Part shown: positions 39,370 to 48,924 of the stretch, in pieces
Layout of the letters: each line of letters starts with the position of its first letter
How positions within the stretch are numbered: the first letter of the stretch is position 1
Assembly: GCF_003012915.1 (NCBI RefSeq)
Contig: NZ_CP027770.1
Span: forward strand, 186,001-250,000
Origin: Staphylococcus felis
Lineage (GTDB): Bacteria > Bacillota > Bacilli > Staphylococcales > Staphylococcaceae
Length of the DNA: 64,000 nt
Reading direction: 5' to 3'
The notes under the pieces: model-generated
The model's input: the letters and a program-made list of their open reading frames with translations, nothing else
The model's database searches: none
Told to the model about the DNA's origin: nothing
Made by a program: the position numbers and the translations under genes

Positions 39370-40229
39370 TGTTCTCCTTTTCCTTTGTTATCAAAGACAA
39401 TTTCAAGTAATGATTTTTGATGTACTTCTATACCTTTCAAACTCACATTCGCTGAAATGAGCTCTTTTAATGTTCGATTTATATCACTCGTCTCAATATG
39501 CAGTTGGTTATGAGGTTGCGACACGTTCACATTGGTTAAACAATCTCTTAATTTCACTAAATGCTTAGGTAATTTAATAATGGCCGTTTCTTGTTGTTTT
39601 TTGATATTCTGAGGTGTATCGTTAAAAATCAACTTCCCTTGATTTAATACTAAAACATGATTCGCCATTCTTTCGACTTCTTCAATATAATGAGATGTAT
39701 ATAAAATAGTGACTCGCTTCTTCTTTAAACGCTGTATTATTTTCCAAAAATGCTGTCTCATTTGAACATCCATCGCGCTCGTTGGCTCGTCTAATATCAA
39801 ACATTTAGGTTGTCCTATCAATGTTAATGCAAAGTCAAGAATACGTTGCTGACCGCCTGATAAATCTGTCGCATATTGATTCAATTGTTCATTGCTAAAG
39901 CGTGTGATTTCTTTAAACCGTTCAATTGATATTGCATTAGGGTAAAAATGTGCAAATAAGTTATAAAGTTCTTTGACTTTAACTCTTTCAGGAAAATGCG
40001 TATGTTGAAACATCACACCTAAATGTTTCTTATCTAATATATTTGATGTATCACTTACCTCACCTTGACTGGCGTCTCTATCGCCAATTAATAAATCAAT
40101 GAGCGTTGTTTTTCCAGACCCATTCGGACCGATGATTGCTGTACATGTCCCTCGATAAACCTTAAAGGATACTTGATTGATCACTTTTTGATAGTGATAG
40201 GTTTTAGTCACTTCTTTCACTTCAATCAT
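39366..40229 (-). CDS. ABC transporter ATPase (exporter)
   Basis: 287 residues. Walker A IGPNGSGKTTL (about 33-43), Q-loop MFQHTHFPE, signature LSGGQQRI (about 133-140), Walker B CLILDEPTSAMD and switch His in TSHYIEE. The C-terminal 70 residues are an extra domain common in CcmA-type exporters. First gene of the ATPase-permease-kinase-regulator module, all joined by 4-bp overlaps. Candidate operators lie just upstream. Confidence 0.92.
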   Translation of the reverse strand: MIEVKEVTKTYHYQKVINQVSFKVYRGTCTAIIGPNGSGKTTLIDLLIGDRDASQGEVSDTSNILDKKHLGVMFQHTHFPERVKVKELYNLFAHFYPNAISIERFKEITRFSNEQLNQYATDLSGGQQRILDFALTLIGQPKCLILDEPTSAMDVQMRQHFWKIIQRLKKKRVTILYTSHYIEEVERMANHVLVLNQGKLIFNDTPQNIKKQQETAIIKLPKHLVKLRDCLTNVNVSQPHNQLHIETSDINRTLKELISANVSLKGIEVHQKSLLEIVFDNKGKGEQ

Positions 40230-40278
40230 TATGCTTCACATCCTTAAAATAAGTTATCTTTATTTTAAGGGTTTAAGC

Positions 40279-40327
40279 GTCACACCGATAGTTGATACTG
40301 TCACTCATTTAATATGACATTTGTCAC
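40279..40327 (-). promoter_or_regulatory. Candidate operator for the TCS-ABC module
   Basis: Three direct repeats of GTCAC start at 40279, 40300 and 40323 (plus strand), about two helical turns apart. The last is part of a 12-bp inverted repeat TGACATTTGTCA (40315-40326). They lie 50-100 bp before the ATPase start. Such spaced repeats would suit a LuxR-type regulator, but binding is inferred. Confidence 0.35.
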
Positions 40328-40341
40328 ATTATAGAAAAAAT

Positions 40342-40428
40342 GAAGCAGCTAAGGGGATAACGATTTCTACATCACTCAATACCATTTGACGTATTGAGAT
40401 GTTTTAATCATTTTTACCTTACTGCTTC
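40342..40428 (-). terminator. hisC terminator
   Basis: Outer stem GAAGCAGTAAGG/CCTTAGCTGCTTC on the minus strand, with an inner hairpin CTCAATAC/GTATTGAG, followed by ATTTTTTC. Confidence 0.75.
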
Positions 40429-40437
40429 GGGCTATTA

Positions 40438-41487
40438 TTAAAAATTCTCTAATACGTTCCGAATGACTTCATTTTGTTCTGGGAAGCCCAGAGTCACGCG
40501 CACTCCATTTGGCATTGCTCGGGCAATAATTCCATTTTTTAATAATGTATCGTTTAACGCTTGTGATTGTTCTGTTTCAATAAATACAAAATTTGTTTGA
40601 GATGGATATATTTTCAAAGTCGAATTCAGATTTTTGAACTTTTCTCGTTCGTCATGATTGATTTTAACAGCTTTTTCAAGATGCGCTTGATCTTTTAGTG
40701 CTGCAATCGCTGCTTGTTCTGAAACACGGGTCACATTAAAAGGTGGACGTAAAATATTCAGTTTTTCAACAAGCTCTGGTTGACCTATTAAATAGCCTAT
40801 TCGTAACCCTGCTAACGCGTATGCTTTTGAAAATGTACGTAACATTGCAATATTAGAATACGTTTGAAATAATGCTAACGTATCAGGATAATCATTAGCA
40901 GTAACGTACTCCGCATACGCTTCATCTAAAATCACAGTAACATTTGACGGTACCTTTTGAAGGAAGGCTTCAATGGCTTTGTGATTATGATATGTTCCAG
41001 TCGGATTATTCGGGTTACAAATCCATACTAACTCTGTTTCGTCATCTATAGCAGCAGCAATACCATCTAAATCAAACGTGCCTTCTTTTAAGGGGACTTC
41101 TACAAAATTTGCATTTTCCACAATAGCATTATGTTTATACTGTCCAAAAGTTCCTTCGCTCGTAATGACTTTTTCATCATTTGCTAATAATGTACGAGAA
41201 ATAATTAAAATCATTTCATCAAGTCCTGAACCAAAGAGAATTTGATTTTTTTGAATATTATAATGCTTCGAAATCACTTCTTGTAATTCTGGTGCGTTTG
41301 GCTCCGGATATAAATATAATTCATCTGCTGCTTGGTTGATAGCCTCTTTCACTTTAGGTGATGGGCCATATACATTTTCATTCGACGCATGCTTGTACAG
41401 TTGGCCCTCTATATGATATTTCTTCTTCAAAGCCTCCGAAGATAGCCCTGGTTGATAAGCACTTAATTGACTAATTTGTGACTTCAT
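40438..41487 (-). CDS. hisC: Histidinol-phosphate aminotransferase (stand-alone)
   Basis: PLP-dependent aminotransferase converting imidazole-acetol phosphate and glutamate to histidinol phosphate. 349 residues. The PLP-lysine is in RTFSKAYALAGLRIGY (about residues 215-230), with ASNENVYGPSP at the N-terminus and NPNNPTGTY. No other histidine genes are nearby, so it may also serve as an aromatic aminotransferase. A terminator on each side isolates it. Confidence 0.93.
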   Translation of the reverse strand: MKSQISQLSAYQPGLSSEALKKKYHIEGQLYKHASNENVYGPSPKVKEAINQAADELYLYPEPNAPELQEVISKHYNIQKNQILFGSGLDEMILIISRTLLANDEKVITSEGTFGQYKHNAIVENANFVEVPLKEGTFDLDGIAAAIDDETELVWICNPNNPTGTYHNHKAIEAFLQKVPSNVTVILDEAYAEYVTANDYPDTLALFQTYSNIAMLRTFSKAYALAGLRIGYLIGQPELVEKLNILRPPFNVTRVSEQAAIAALKDQAHLEKAVKINHDEREKFKNLNSTLKIYPSQTNFVFIETEQSQALNDTLLKNGIIARAMPNGVRVTLGFPEQNEVIRNVLENF

Positions 41488-41590
41488 ACATTCCCCTCCT
41501 ACAAATCTGAAAATTTAGAATACATTATCTATTATATAGCCAAATGCCATAAAACTCTAGAGCAACATTTAAAATGATTCGAACACCAAA

Positions 41591-41630
41591 AAGTGAGTTA
41601 ATGTATACAAAAAGATACACCAACTCACTT
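41591..41630 (-). terminator. opuC operon terminator
   Basis: Stem AAGTGAGTT/AACTCACTT with inner ATGTAT/ATACA pairing, followed on the minus strand by TTTTTGG. Confidence 0.85.
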
Positions 41631-41645
41631 GATAGCTATTAATCA

Positions 41646-43163
41646 TTATTCTTTTATCAATTGATGTGATTCTAGATAGGCTTTTGCGACGTCGTACGGA
41701 TCTTCTCCTTTTTCTGCAACGGCATAGTTCATTTCTTGCATATCCTCGTCAGTAATTTGACCTTCTAATTGATTCAAGGCTTTTACAATATCTGGATGCG
41801 ACTCTATAAATTTTGTCTTAAACAATGGTGCGCCTTGATAAGGTGGAAATACAGTCTTGTCATCTTCTAAGACAACCATATCGTATTGCTTTAATTCTGC
41901 ATCTGTTGAGTATGCATCAATTAAATTAATATCTCCCTTTTCAATTGCTTGATATCTTAACTTTGGTTCCATTGTTTTGACATTTTGAAAATCCAGATGA
42001 TACGCCCCTTTAATTGCTTTATATCCATCTTCACGGTCGTTAAATTCTAATGTAAAACCCGGTTTAATTTGATCTTCTACTTTTCGTAAATCACTTATTT
42101 TTTTAATATTGTGCTTCTCTGCAAAATCTCGTTTTACAGCTAATGCATAAGTATTATTATATTTCATCGGTTTCAACATTTTCATGTCAAACTTTGATTC
42201 TAATCCTTTATTTGCTTGTTGATACACTTGATTTTTATCTTTTGACTTTAATTCTTCTTTCGTCAACTCACCAATCACTGTACCAGTAAATTCTAAGTAT
42301 CCATCGATTTCATCGGCCTTTAAGGCATTAAATAAGAACGATGTTTTACCCATTCCATCTTTAACATCAACTGTATAATCTGTATTCTCTTCAATTAAAA
42401 TCTTATACATATTTGTGACGATTGAGGGTTCTGTTCCCAACTTACCTGCTAAAGTCACACGTTCTCCTTTATGTGCAAGTAATGGTGCAACTGTTAATAA
42501 GAACATCGCTAATAAAATCACACCTAATGTAATCATCATTTTACGATATGAAATCGTCCCTAAAATGCGTAAAACAACATCAAATAAAATCGCTAATAAC
42601 GCCGCTGGAATTGCTCCAATTAAAATTAATGACGTATCATTACGATCAATTCCTAATAAGATGAGACTCCCAAGACCACCTGCTCCAATCAGTGCAGCAA
42701 GCGTTGCAGTCCCAATGATTAACACCATAGCTGTACGTATCCCTGCCATAATAACCGGCATTGCTAATGGCAATTCTACTTTAGACAATCGACGTAATGG
42801 CTTCATTCCAATCCCTTTAGCCGCTTCTACAAGCGAAGGGTCTACTCCAACAATTCCCGTATATGTATTACGCAAAATAGGTAATAGTGCATAAACTACT
42901 AATGCGATAACGGCTGGTACTGTGCCGATACCAAATAGCGGAATCATGAGCCCCAATAATGCAAGTGATGGAATTGTTTGTAAGACTGCTGCAATATTAA
43001 TGACAATCTCTGAAAGCTTTCTCGTTTTAGTAAGTAGTATTCCAATTGGGACACCAATGACGACCGCAATAAGTAATGCAATAAATGATAACTGAATATG
43101 TTCAATCAAAGTCGTTAGCAATTCGCCTTTACGTTCACTTAAAGTATTAAAGAAAGTCATCAT
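41646..43163 (-). CDS. opuCB: Osmolyte ABC importer: fused permease and substrate-binding protein
   Basis: 505 residues. The N-terminal 1-210 is an OpuCB-type permease with six helices and the EAA motif (EAAKGIGMKPLRRLSKVELPLAMP, written here as two overlapping parts EAAKGIGMKPLRR and VELPLAMPVIMAG). The C-terminal 230-505 is an OpuAC/OsmoF-type glycine-betaine/choline-binding domain anchored by an extra helix. It overlaps opuCA by 4 bp. The fused arrangement is normal for staphylococcal OpuC-like systems. Confidence 0.92.
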   Translation of the reverse strand: MMTFFNTLSERKGELLTTLIEHIQLSFIALLIAVVIGVPIGILLTKTRKLSEIVINIAAVLQTIPSLALLGLMIPLFGIGTVPAVIALVVYALLPILRNTYTGIVGVDPSLVEAAKGIGMKPLRRLSKVELPLAMPVIMAGIRTAMVLIIGTATLAALIGAGGLGSLILLGIDRNDTSLILIGAIPAALLAILFDVVLRILGTISYRKMMITLGVILLAMFLLTVAPLLAHKGERVTLAGKLGTEPSIVTNMYKILIEENTDYTVDVKDGMGKTSFLFNALKADEIDGYLEFTGTVIGELTKEELKSKDKNQVYQQANKGLESKFDMKMLKPMKYNNTYALAVKRDFAEKHNIKKISDLRKVEDQIKPGFTLEFNDREDGYKAIKGAYHLDFQNVKTMEPKLRYQAIEKGDINLIDAYSTDAELKQYDMVVLEDDKTVFPPYQGAPLFKTKFIESHPDIVKALNQLEGQITDEDMQEMNYAVAEKGEDPYDVAKAYLESHQLIKE

Positions 43164-44119
43164 ACGAGTTCACCAGCCTTATTCTGAGATAAGAATTGGA
43201 AAATGTCTTGCCTCGATAGTAGCCAGCACCTTTGTTCACCTTCAACAAGTACCGCTTGATGTTTAACTAATTCTCGATAGACATCACTAATCGAATTCGC
43301 TTTATCTACAACAGGATAGTTTGGACGATTGTCTGCTGTTAAAGGTTGCCCTACAAGTTCCGCTATTTTACCTAATGTGAAATGATTCATCACTACGCTC
43401 GTCATTTCGCCTAAAAATTGGCGTACAAAATCATTTTTAGGATTTTTTATAAAATCATTCGGCGTACCTATTTGTTCTACATGCCCTTGATTAAGCAAAC
43501 ATATACGATCACCTAGCTTAAAGGCTTCCTCGATATCATGTGTTACAAAAACAATGGTCTTTTTTATTTTGGCCTGCAAATCTAATAAATCATCCTGTAA
43601 CTTCTCTCTTGTGATTGGATCCAAAGCGCTAAAAGGCTCATCCATTAGAATAACAGGGGGATCGATTGCAAGTGCACGGACAACACCTACACGTTGGCGT
43701 TGTCCACCTGAAAGTTCATCAGGGCGGCGATTTCTAAATTGTTTTGGCTCTAACCCTACCATATCTAAAAGCTCATCTACACGTTGGTCTATTTTCTCTT
43801 TGCTCCAACCTTTCATCATTGGTACTTGCGCAATATTATCACGTATAGTCATATGTGGAAATAATGCGATTTGTTGTAGCACATATCCCATGTCCCAACG
43901 CATCTCATAAACAGAATAGTCACTAACGGGACGTTCTTTGAAATAAATATACCCTTCTGTCAAAGGGATCAGGCGATTGATCATTTTCATTGTCGTTGTT
44001 TTGCCAGACCCGGATGGCCCGATTAACACGAAAAATTCTCCTTCATTTATTTCGAAATTGACTTGATTAACAACAACTTTATTACCATAGCTTTTTGAGA
44101 CATTTTTGAATTGTATCAT
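43160..44119 (-). CDS. opuCA: Osmolyte ABC importer ATPase
   Basis: 319 residues. Walker A IGPSGSGKTTTMKMI (about 33-47), signature LSGGQRQRVGVVRAL (about 137-151), Walker B VILMDEPFSALD and the switch His in VTHDIEEA. The C-terminus (240-315) resembles a degraded CBS regulatory region, often present in OpuCA proteins to sense ionic strength. Drives glycine betaine/carnitine/choline uptake with the fused OpuCB protein; the exact substrate is inferred. Confidence 0.92.
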   Translation of the reverse strand: MIQFKNVSKSYGNKVVVNQVNFEINEGEFFVLIGPSGSGKTTTMKMINRLIPLTEGYIYFKERPVSDYSVYEMRWDMGYVLQQIALFPHMTIRDNIAQVPMMKGWSKEKIDQRVDELLDMVGLEPKQFRNRRPDELSGGQRQRVGVVRALAIDPPVILMDEPFSALDPITREKLQDDLLDLQAKIKKTIVFVTHDIEEAFKLGDRICLLNQGHVEQIGTPNDFIKNPKNDFVRQFLGEMTSVVMNHFTLGKIAELVGQPLTADNRPNYPVVDKANSISDVYRELVKHQAVLVEGEQRCWLLSRQDIFQFLSQNKAGELV

Positions 44120-44204
44120 AGGCTCCCTCGTTTATATTATTTCTATTTTTTATACCCAAAACACCTTAAAATACTCACTGTTATATAATCCTATACTACA
44201 TCAC

Positions 44205-45983
44205 TTACACATATGCCTTGTAATTTTGGATTGCTTCTAAAAATTGAGGACAATAATGCTTCAACTTATAACTTCCTACACCATCAATATGAATCATTTC
44301 TTCTTTGGTCGTCGGCTTACGTTTCGCAAATTCTTCCAAAGTATAATCCGAAAAAATATTGATAGGCGGTACGTTTAATTTTTCGCTTATTTTAAGTCTC
44401 ACTTCGACAAGCTGATCAAATAATTTACGGTCCACGCCTTCAACTGTATTGATATGTACAGTTTCTTTTGACTTTTGACGAAATGGGACAGTATAAATTT
44501 GTTCACTACTATTTAACAAAGTTTCTACAGATGCATCACATAACAATATTTCGTCTTGTTCATTTAAAAAACCTTTAAATCGTAATTCATCAATTAAATG
44601 GTGCAACTCACTTGTCGTATAATCATGCATAATCCCATAAGTAGATAAGTCTTCGTAGTTTTGATGTTTCACATAATCCGTCTTTTCGCCACGTAGAACT
44701 TGTATCACCACTTGATAGGCTTCACTTTGTTTTAAACGTGCCACACAACTAATAATCATTTTGGCTTCTTTCGTCATATTATAGGTTTTACGTTTATCTA
44801 CACAGTTGCTACATTGCTGACACTCTTCTAAATTCTCGTTCGGCTCAAAATAATGCACGAGCGTCGCCTCTAGACATTTATTCGTTTTAGTATACTGAAT
44901 CATCTTTGTCAGCTTTTCACCCATGCGTTCCTTGTAATCATCGTCTGCTTTAGATGACGTAATAAAGTATTCATGTAAACTGATGTCCCTATCACTAAAT
45001 AGCAAAATACATTCACTCTGCAAGCCGTCTCGTCCAGCTCGACCCGCTTCCTGATAATAGGATTCAAGGTCTCCAGGCATATTATAGTGAATTACATAGC
45101 GCACATTAGATTTATCAATGCCCATACCAAATGCGTTTGTTGCAACAACGACCCTTGTACGATCATACAAAAAGTCATTCTGAGCCTCATCACGTAACTT
45201 GGCAGATAGTCCTGCATGATAATAAGTTGCTGGTATATCAGCGTCATCCAATGCTTCATACAAAGACTCAACTTGCTTTCGAGTCGAACAATAAATAATA
45301 CCCGCCTCTTTTTCATGTGTTTTGACATAATCTAATACAAATTTTTGTCTTTGATAAGTAGGATTAACTTTAAAAACAAGGTTACGACGTTTAACACTAG
45401 TTTTAACAACATGTTGCTTTAGAATATTCAAACGTGACATGATATCCTGTTGTACCTCAGCTGTTGCTGTTGCCGTCAGTGCCACCATCGCAAAATTTTG
45501 AGGTATCGCAAATACTTTATGTACAACTGCTTGATAGCTCGGACGAAAATCATGGCCCCATTTGGAGATACAATGCGCCTCATCAAATGCGACGAGTGCA
45601 ATCGTTGCACGTGTTAACAAGTGCTGGAAATAACCATTTTCAAACCTTTCAGGCGCAACATATAAAAATTTCAACTCACCTTGTGCAAGTAACTTTTCCA
45701 CCTCTCGCTGTTCATGACTGCTTTGACTACTATTCAAGTATGCGGCAGAAACGCCCATACTTTTTAGTTGATCGACTTGATCTTTCATAAGCGAAATTAA
45801 TGGACTGATCACAATTGTTGTACCTTTAAGCATCAGACCAGGAATCTGATAACAAACCGACTTACCTCCACCAGTCGGTAAAACGCCTAATGTATGATTT
45901 CCACTAAGAATTTGACTAATAATTTCCTTTTGACCAGGCCTAAAAGCCTTATAACCAAAATAATGAGACAATGTCTGTTCCAT
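44205..45983 (-). CDS. recQ: ATP-dependent DNA helicase RecQ
   Basis: 3'-to-5' helicase for recombination and fork repair. 592 residues. Walker A PTGGGKSVCYQIP (about 36-48), DEAHCISKWGHDFRPSY, motif VI QEAGRAGRDG, a zinc site with Cys residues (CLEATL, CQQCSNC, about 370-395), a winged-helix domain and a C-terminal HRDC domain (about 515-590). The start ATG is 10 bp from the ABC-F stop, so the two genes are probably co-transcribed. Confidence 0.96.
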   Translation of the reverse strand: MEQTLSHYFGYKAFRPGQKEIISQILSGNHTLGVLPTGGGKSVCYQIPGLMLKGTTIVISPLISLMKDQVDQLKSMGVSAAYLNSSQSSHEQREVEKLLAQGELKFLYVAPERFENGYFQHLLTRATIALVAFDEAHCISKWGHDFRPSYQAVVHKVFAIPQNFAMVALTATATAEVQQDIMSRLNILKQHVVKTSVKRRNLVFKVNPTYQRQKFVLDYVKTHEKEAGIIYCSTRKQVESLYEALDDADIPATYYHAGLSAKLRDEAQNDFLYDRTRVVVATNAFGMGIDKSNVRYVIHYNMPGDLESYYQEAGRAGRDGLQSECILLFSDRDISLHEYFITSSKADDDYKERMGEKLTKMIQYTKTNKCLEATLVHYFEPNENLEECQQCSNCVDKRKTYNMTKEAKMIISCVARLKQSEAYQVVIQVLRGEKTDYVKHQNYEDLSTYGIMHDYTTSELHHLIDELRFKGFLNEQDEILLCDASVETLLNSSEQIYTVPFRQKSKETVHINTVEGVDRKLFDQLVEVRLKISEKLNVPPINIFSDYTLEEFAKRKPTTKEEMIHIDGVGSYKLKHYCPQFLEAIQNYKAYV

Positions 45984-45993
45984 ATAATCCCTC

Positions 45994-47865
45994 TTATTGT
46001 TCTAATATTTCTTCAAGCTCACTCCACCTTGTGATGTCCGATTCATATTGCGACTCGAGCGTTTCCTTTTCTTCATTTAACGCTTTTATTTTTGCATAAT
46101 CCGAATGCGCTTCAATCATTTCTTCCTCTATTTGTTTTAAGCGCTCTTCTGTTTCTTCAATACGACTCAATAGCATGTCGTATTCTCTTTTCTCTTTATA
46201 AGATAAACCTTTTTTCTTTTTAGATTGTTGTATTTCAACAGACCTTTCTTTTTTCTGAATTGTTTCTTGCTCTTGTTGCTTATACGCTAAATAATCTTCA
46301 AATTGTCCGAGTATCGTATCTATTTTTCCTTCTCGAATATACCAATAAGTATCTACAACCTTATTTAGAAAATAACGATCGTGACTGACTGTAATCACCG
46401 TTCCACCAAATGTTTGGATATAGTCTTCTAGAATTGTCAATGTTTCAGTATCTAGATCATTAGTCGGCTCATCTAACAATAGTACATTCGGCTGATGGAC
46501 TAATAAACGCAGTAAATATAATCGCTTTTGTTCACCACCGGATAACTTATATACTTTTTTACCATGGGTTGAACTTGGGAACAAAAAGCGTTCTAACAAC
46601 TGCGTCACCGAGACAACTGTACCGTCTTTTTGATATGCAAGTTCACTTTGTTCACGCAAAAAGTCAATGACACGAACGTCTTCATTTAAACGTTCATCAG
46701 TCTGCTTGAAATAGGCAACTTTAACAGTCTGTCCTACTTTAAGAACCCCTTCATAATCATTGTCGATACCAGCTAAAATATTTAATAACGACGTTTTACC
46801 TGCGCCGTTCGGTCCTACAATTCCAATACGTGTCCCTTTTTGAATAATTGTCTTTAGATGGGCGAATAATTGCTTGTTGTTAATCGCTTTTGAAATATGA
46901 TCTAATTCAAATACCTGTTTACCTAATCGTGCATGTGCCATATCTAAATGAGCTGTTTGTTTAGTCACCTGAGATTTAACTTGGTTCTCCAGTTTTTCAA
47001 AGCGATCTTTACGTGCTTGTTGCTTTGTCGTTCGCGCTTTAACACCTGCTCTCATCCATGCCAACTCTTGTTTGTACAATGCTTGCTGTTTGGATTGCTG
47101 ACGTTGTGCAATCTCTTCTTGCTCAGCACGCATTGTAATATAGTCTTCATAATTACCCGGATATGAATGAAGTCGACCGTTTTTAAGTTCAATAATACGT
47201 GAAGCAACTTCATTCAAGAAATAGCGATCATGTGTAATCAAAACGACCGTCTTAGGATAATTTTTAATATATTGAATGAGCCAATGAATAGATTCAAAAT
47301 CTAAATGGTTCGTTGGCTCATCTAAAAGTAATAAATCAGGCCTTTCTATGAGCGTTCTTGCTAGCATGACACGTTTTTGCTGACCACCTGACAGTTCCTT
47401 AATCCGTTTTGCCGTTTCATGAATCCCTAATTTAGACAATATTGTTTTGATTTCAGCACTATAATCCCACGCATTCATTGAATCCATAGCGACTTGTGCA
47501 TGCATCATTTCATCAAAATCACGTTCTAATTGTGTGTTTGTATAGCGCGTAACAGCTTGTTCATAGCGTTTAATTGTTTTAAGTGTTTCAGTTTCAGCAC
47601 TTAAAACTGCATCATAAACAGTAGAATCCGGATTCAGTTCGTGCTTTTGAGAAGCGTAACGTATTCGATATGTTTTCGGATGTGTTATTTCCCCTTCATA
47701 GTCATCGTCTAATCCCGCTATAACTTTAAGTAAGGAGCTTTTACCTGTACCGTTAATGCCTACTAATCCAATACGCTCTCGGTTAGATATAGAAAGTTCC
47801 AAATCATTAAATATCACTTTATCTGCATAAGATTTATTTAACTTTTCAATTTTAAATGCTTCCAC
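45994..47865 (-). CDS. ABC-F family ATPase (Uup/YfmR-like)
   Basis: 623 residues with two ABC domains and no membrane segment. Walker A motifs GINGTGKSSLL and GPNGAGKTSLL; signatures LSGGQQKRVML and LSGGEQKRLYL. The inter-domain linker has the basic WMRAGVKARTTKQQARKDR. The C-terminal coiled coil (about 540-620, SRIEETEERLKQIEEEM) is typical of Uup-like members. ABC-F proteins act on ribosomes; antibiotic-resistance types (Vga, Msr) have other linkers, so a housekeeping translation role is more likely. Confidence 0.9.
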   Translation of the reverse strand: MEAFKIEKLNKSYADKVIFNDLELSISNRERIGLVGINGTGKSSLLKVIAGLDDDYEGEITHPKTYRIRYASQKHELNPDSTVYDAVLSAETETLKTIKRYEQAVTRYTNTQLERDFDEMMHAQVAMDSMNAWDYSAEIKTILSKLGIHETAKRIKELSGGQQKRVMLARTLIERPDLLLLDEPTNHLDFESIHWLIQYIKNYPKTVVLITHDRYFLNEVASRIIELKNGRLHSYPGNYEDYITMRAEQEEIAQRQQSKQQALYKQELAWMRAGVKARTTKQQARKDRFEKLENQVKSQVTKQTAHLDMAHARLGKQVFELDHISKAINNKQLFAHLKTIIQKGTRIGIVGPNGAGKTSLLNILAGIDNDYEGVLKVGQTVKVAYFKQTDERLNEDVRVIDFLREQSELAYQKDGTVVSVTQLLERFLFPSSTHGKKVYKLSGGEQKRLYLLRLLVHQPNVLLLDEPTNDLDTETLTILEDYIQTFGGTVITVSHDRYFLNKVVDTYWYIREGKIDTILGQFEDYLAYKQQEQETIQKKERSVEIQQSKKKKGLSYKEKREYDMLLSRIEETEERLKQIEEEMIEAHSDYAKIKALNEEKETLESQYESDITRWSELEEILEQ

Positions 47866-47978
47866 AAAACATACATCCTTTTTCTTATAGATTTACTTGG
47901 ATATATCTGTTAACCTTAAATCAGTTCTATATATTATACACTGTTTTCTTTTCAAATGATACTAAGGAGTCATTAAAA

Positions 47979-48794
47979 ATGCTAGATTACATTGCAAGTG
48001 CGCCCCCTTTTTTACAAGCTTTGATCGCAGGTATCGTGACTTGGTTATTAACTGCATTAGGAGCGGCCACTGTTTTTATTTTTAAAAATGTTAATCATAA
48101 AGTTTTAAGTTCGATGCAAGGTTTTGCGGCGGGCATTATGATTGCAGCTAGTTTTTGGTCATTATTACAACCCGCTATCGAAAGTAGTGCGAGTAGTACA
48201 CTTCCTTGGCTACCTGCTGCTATCGGCTTTTTATTAGGTGGCGTCTTTATACGTGGGCTTGACTATGTCATACCGCATATTCATCAAAATGCAACTGATC
48301 GCACGCAACAAAAAGAAGGTGTCAAAACAAGCCTAAATAAAAATACGTTACTTCTACTGGCTATTACCCTTCATAATATTCCGGAAGGGTTGGCAATCGG
48401 AGTCGCATTTGGTGGTGTGGCAACAGGGAATGCTCAAGCAACACTTCTCGGTGCACTCAGTCTCGCTATTGGGATTGGGATTCAAAATATTCCTGAAGGG
48501 GCTGCATTGTCATTGCCTATTCATGCTTCAGGTCAATCTAAATGGAAATCATTTAATTATGGTCAAGCTTCAGCACTCGTCGAACCTGTCTTCGCTACAA
48601 TAGGTGCAGCTGCAGTGTTAGTCGTTACACCGATATTGCCGTATGCACTTGCATTCGCAGCGGGTGCGATGATTTTTGTAGTAGTAGAAGAACTAATTCC
48701 TGATTCTCAATCTTCTCAAAACACTGACCTTGCTACTTTAAGTCTGATGCTCGGATTTACAATCATGATGATTTTGGATGTCGCGTTAGGTTAG
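47979..48794 (+). CDS. ZIP-family metal transporter
   Basis: 271 residues from ATG 47979 (MLDYIASAPPF), chosen for CTAAGGAGTC; the frame is open further upstream into the ABC-F promoter region, but that has no site. Eight membrane helices. ZIP metal-site motifs are LHNIPEGLAIGVAFGG (helix 4) and IQNIPEGAALSLP (helix 5). Probable zinc or other divalent metal importer. It is divergent from the ABC-F gene. Confidence 0.9.
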   Translation: MLDYIASAPPFLQALIAGIVTWLLTALGAATVFIFKNVNHKVLSSMQGFAAGIMIAASFWSLLQPAIESSASSTLPWLPAAIGFLLGGVFIRGLDYVIPHIHQNATDRTQQKEGVKTSLNKNTLLLLAITLHNIPEGLAIGVAFGGVATGNAQATLLGALSLAIGIGIQNIPEGAALSLPIHASGQSKWKSFNYGQASALVEPVFATIGAAAVLVVTPILPYALAFAAGAMIFVVVEELIPDSQSSQNTDLATLSLMLGFTIMMILDVALG

Positions 48795-48871
48795 TCTTAT
48801 ATCACACGTCATTGCCTGGATTTTTAGCCTCTCTTACTTTCTTATCAATTACCAGTCTTTAAAATATACGA

Positions 48872-48914
48872 AAGACCCTATGCTTCATCATCTTTCTTTG
48901 AAGCATAGGGTCTT
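48872..48914. terminator. Bidirectional terminator between ZIP gene and ltaS
   Basis: Stem AAGACCCTATGCTTCA/TGAAGCATAGGGTCTT, nearly perfect, between converging genes. Confidence 0.85.
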
Positions 48915-48924
48915 ATTAATATAT

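Noticed and set aside
42415-42894. 159-codon plus-strand ORF
   Set aside because: Antisense to the opuCB permease domain; its composition mirrors that gene and it has no ribosome-binding site.
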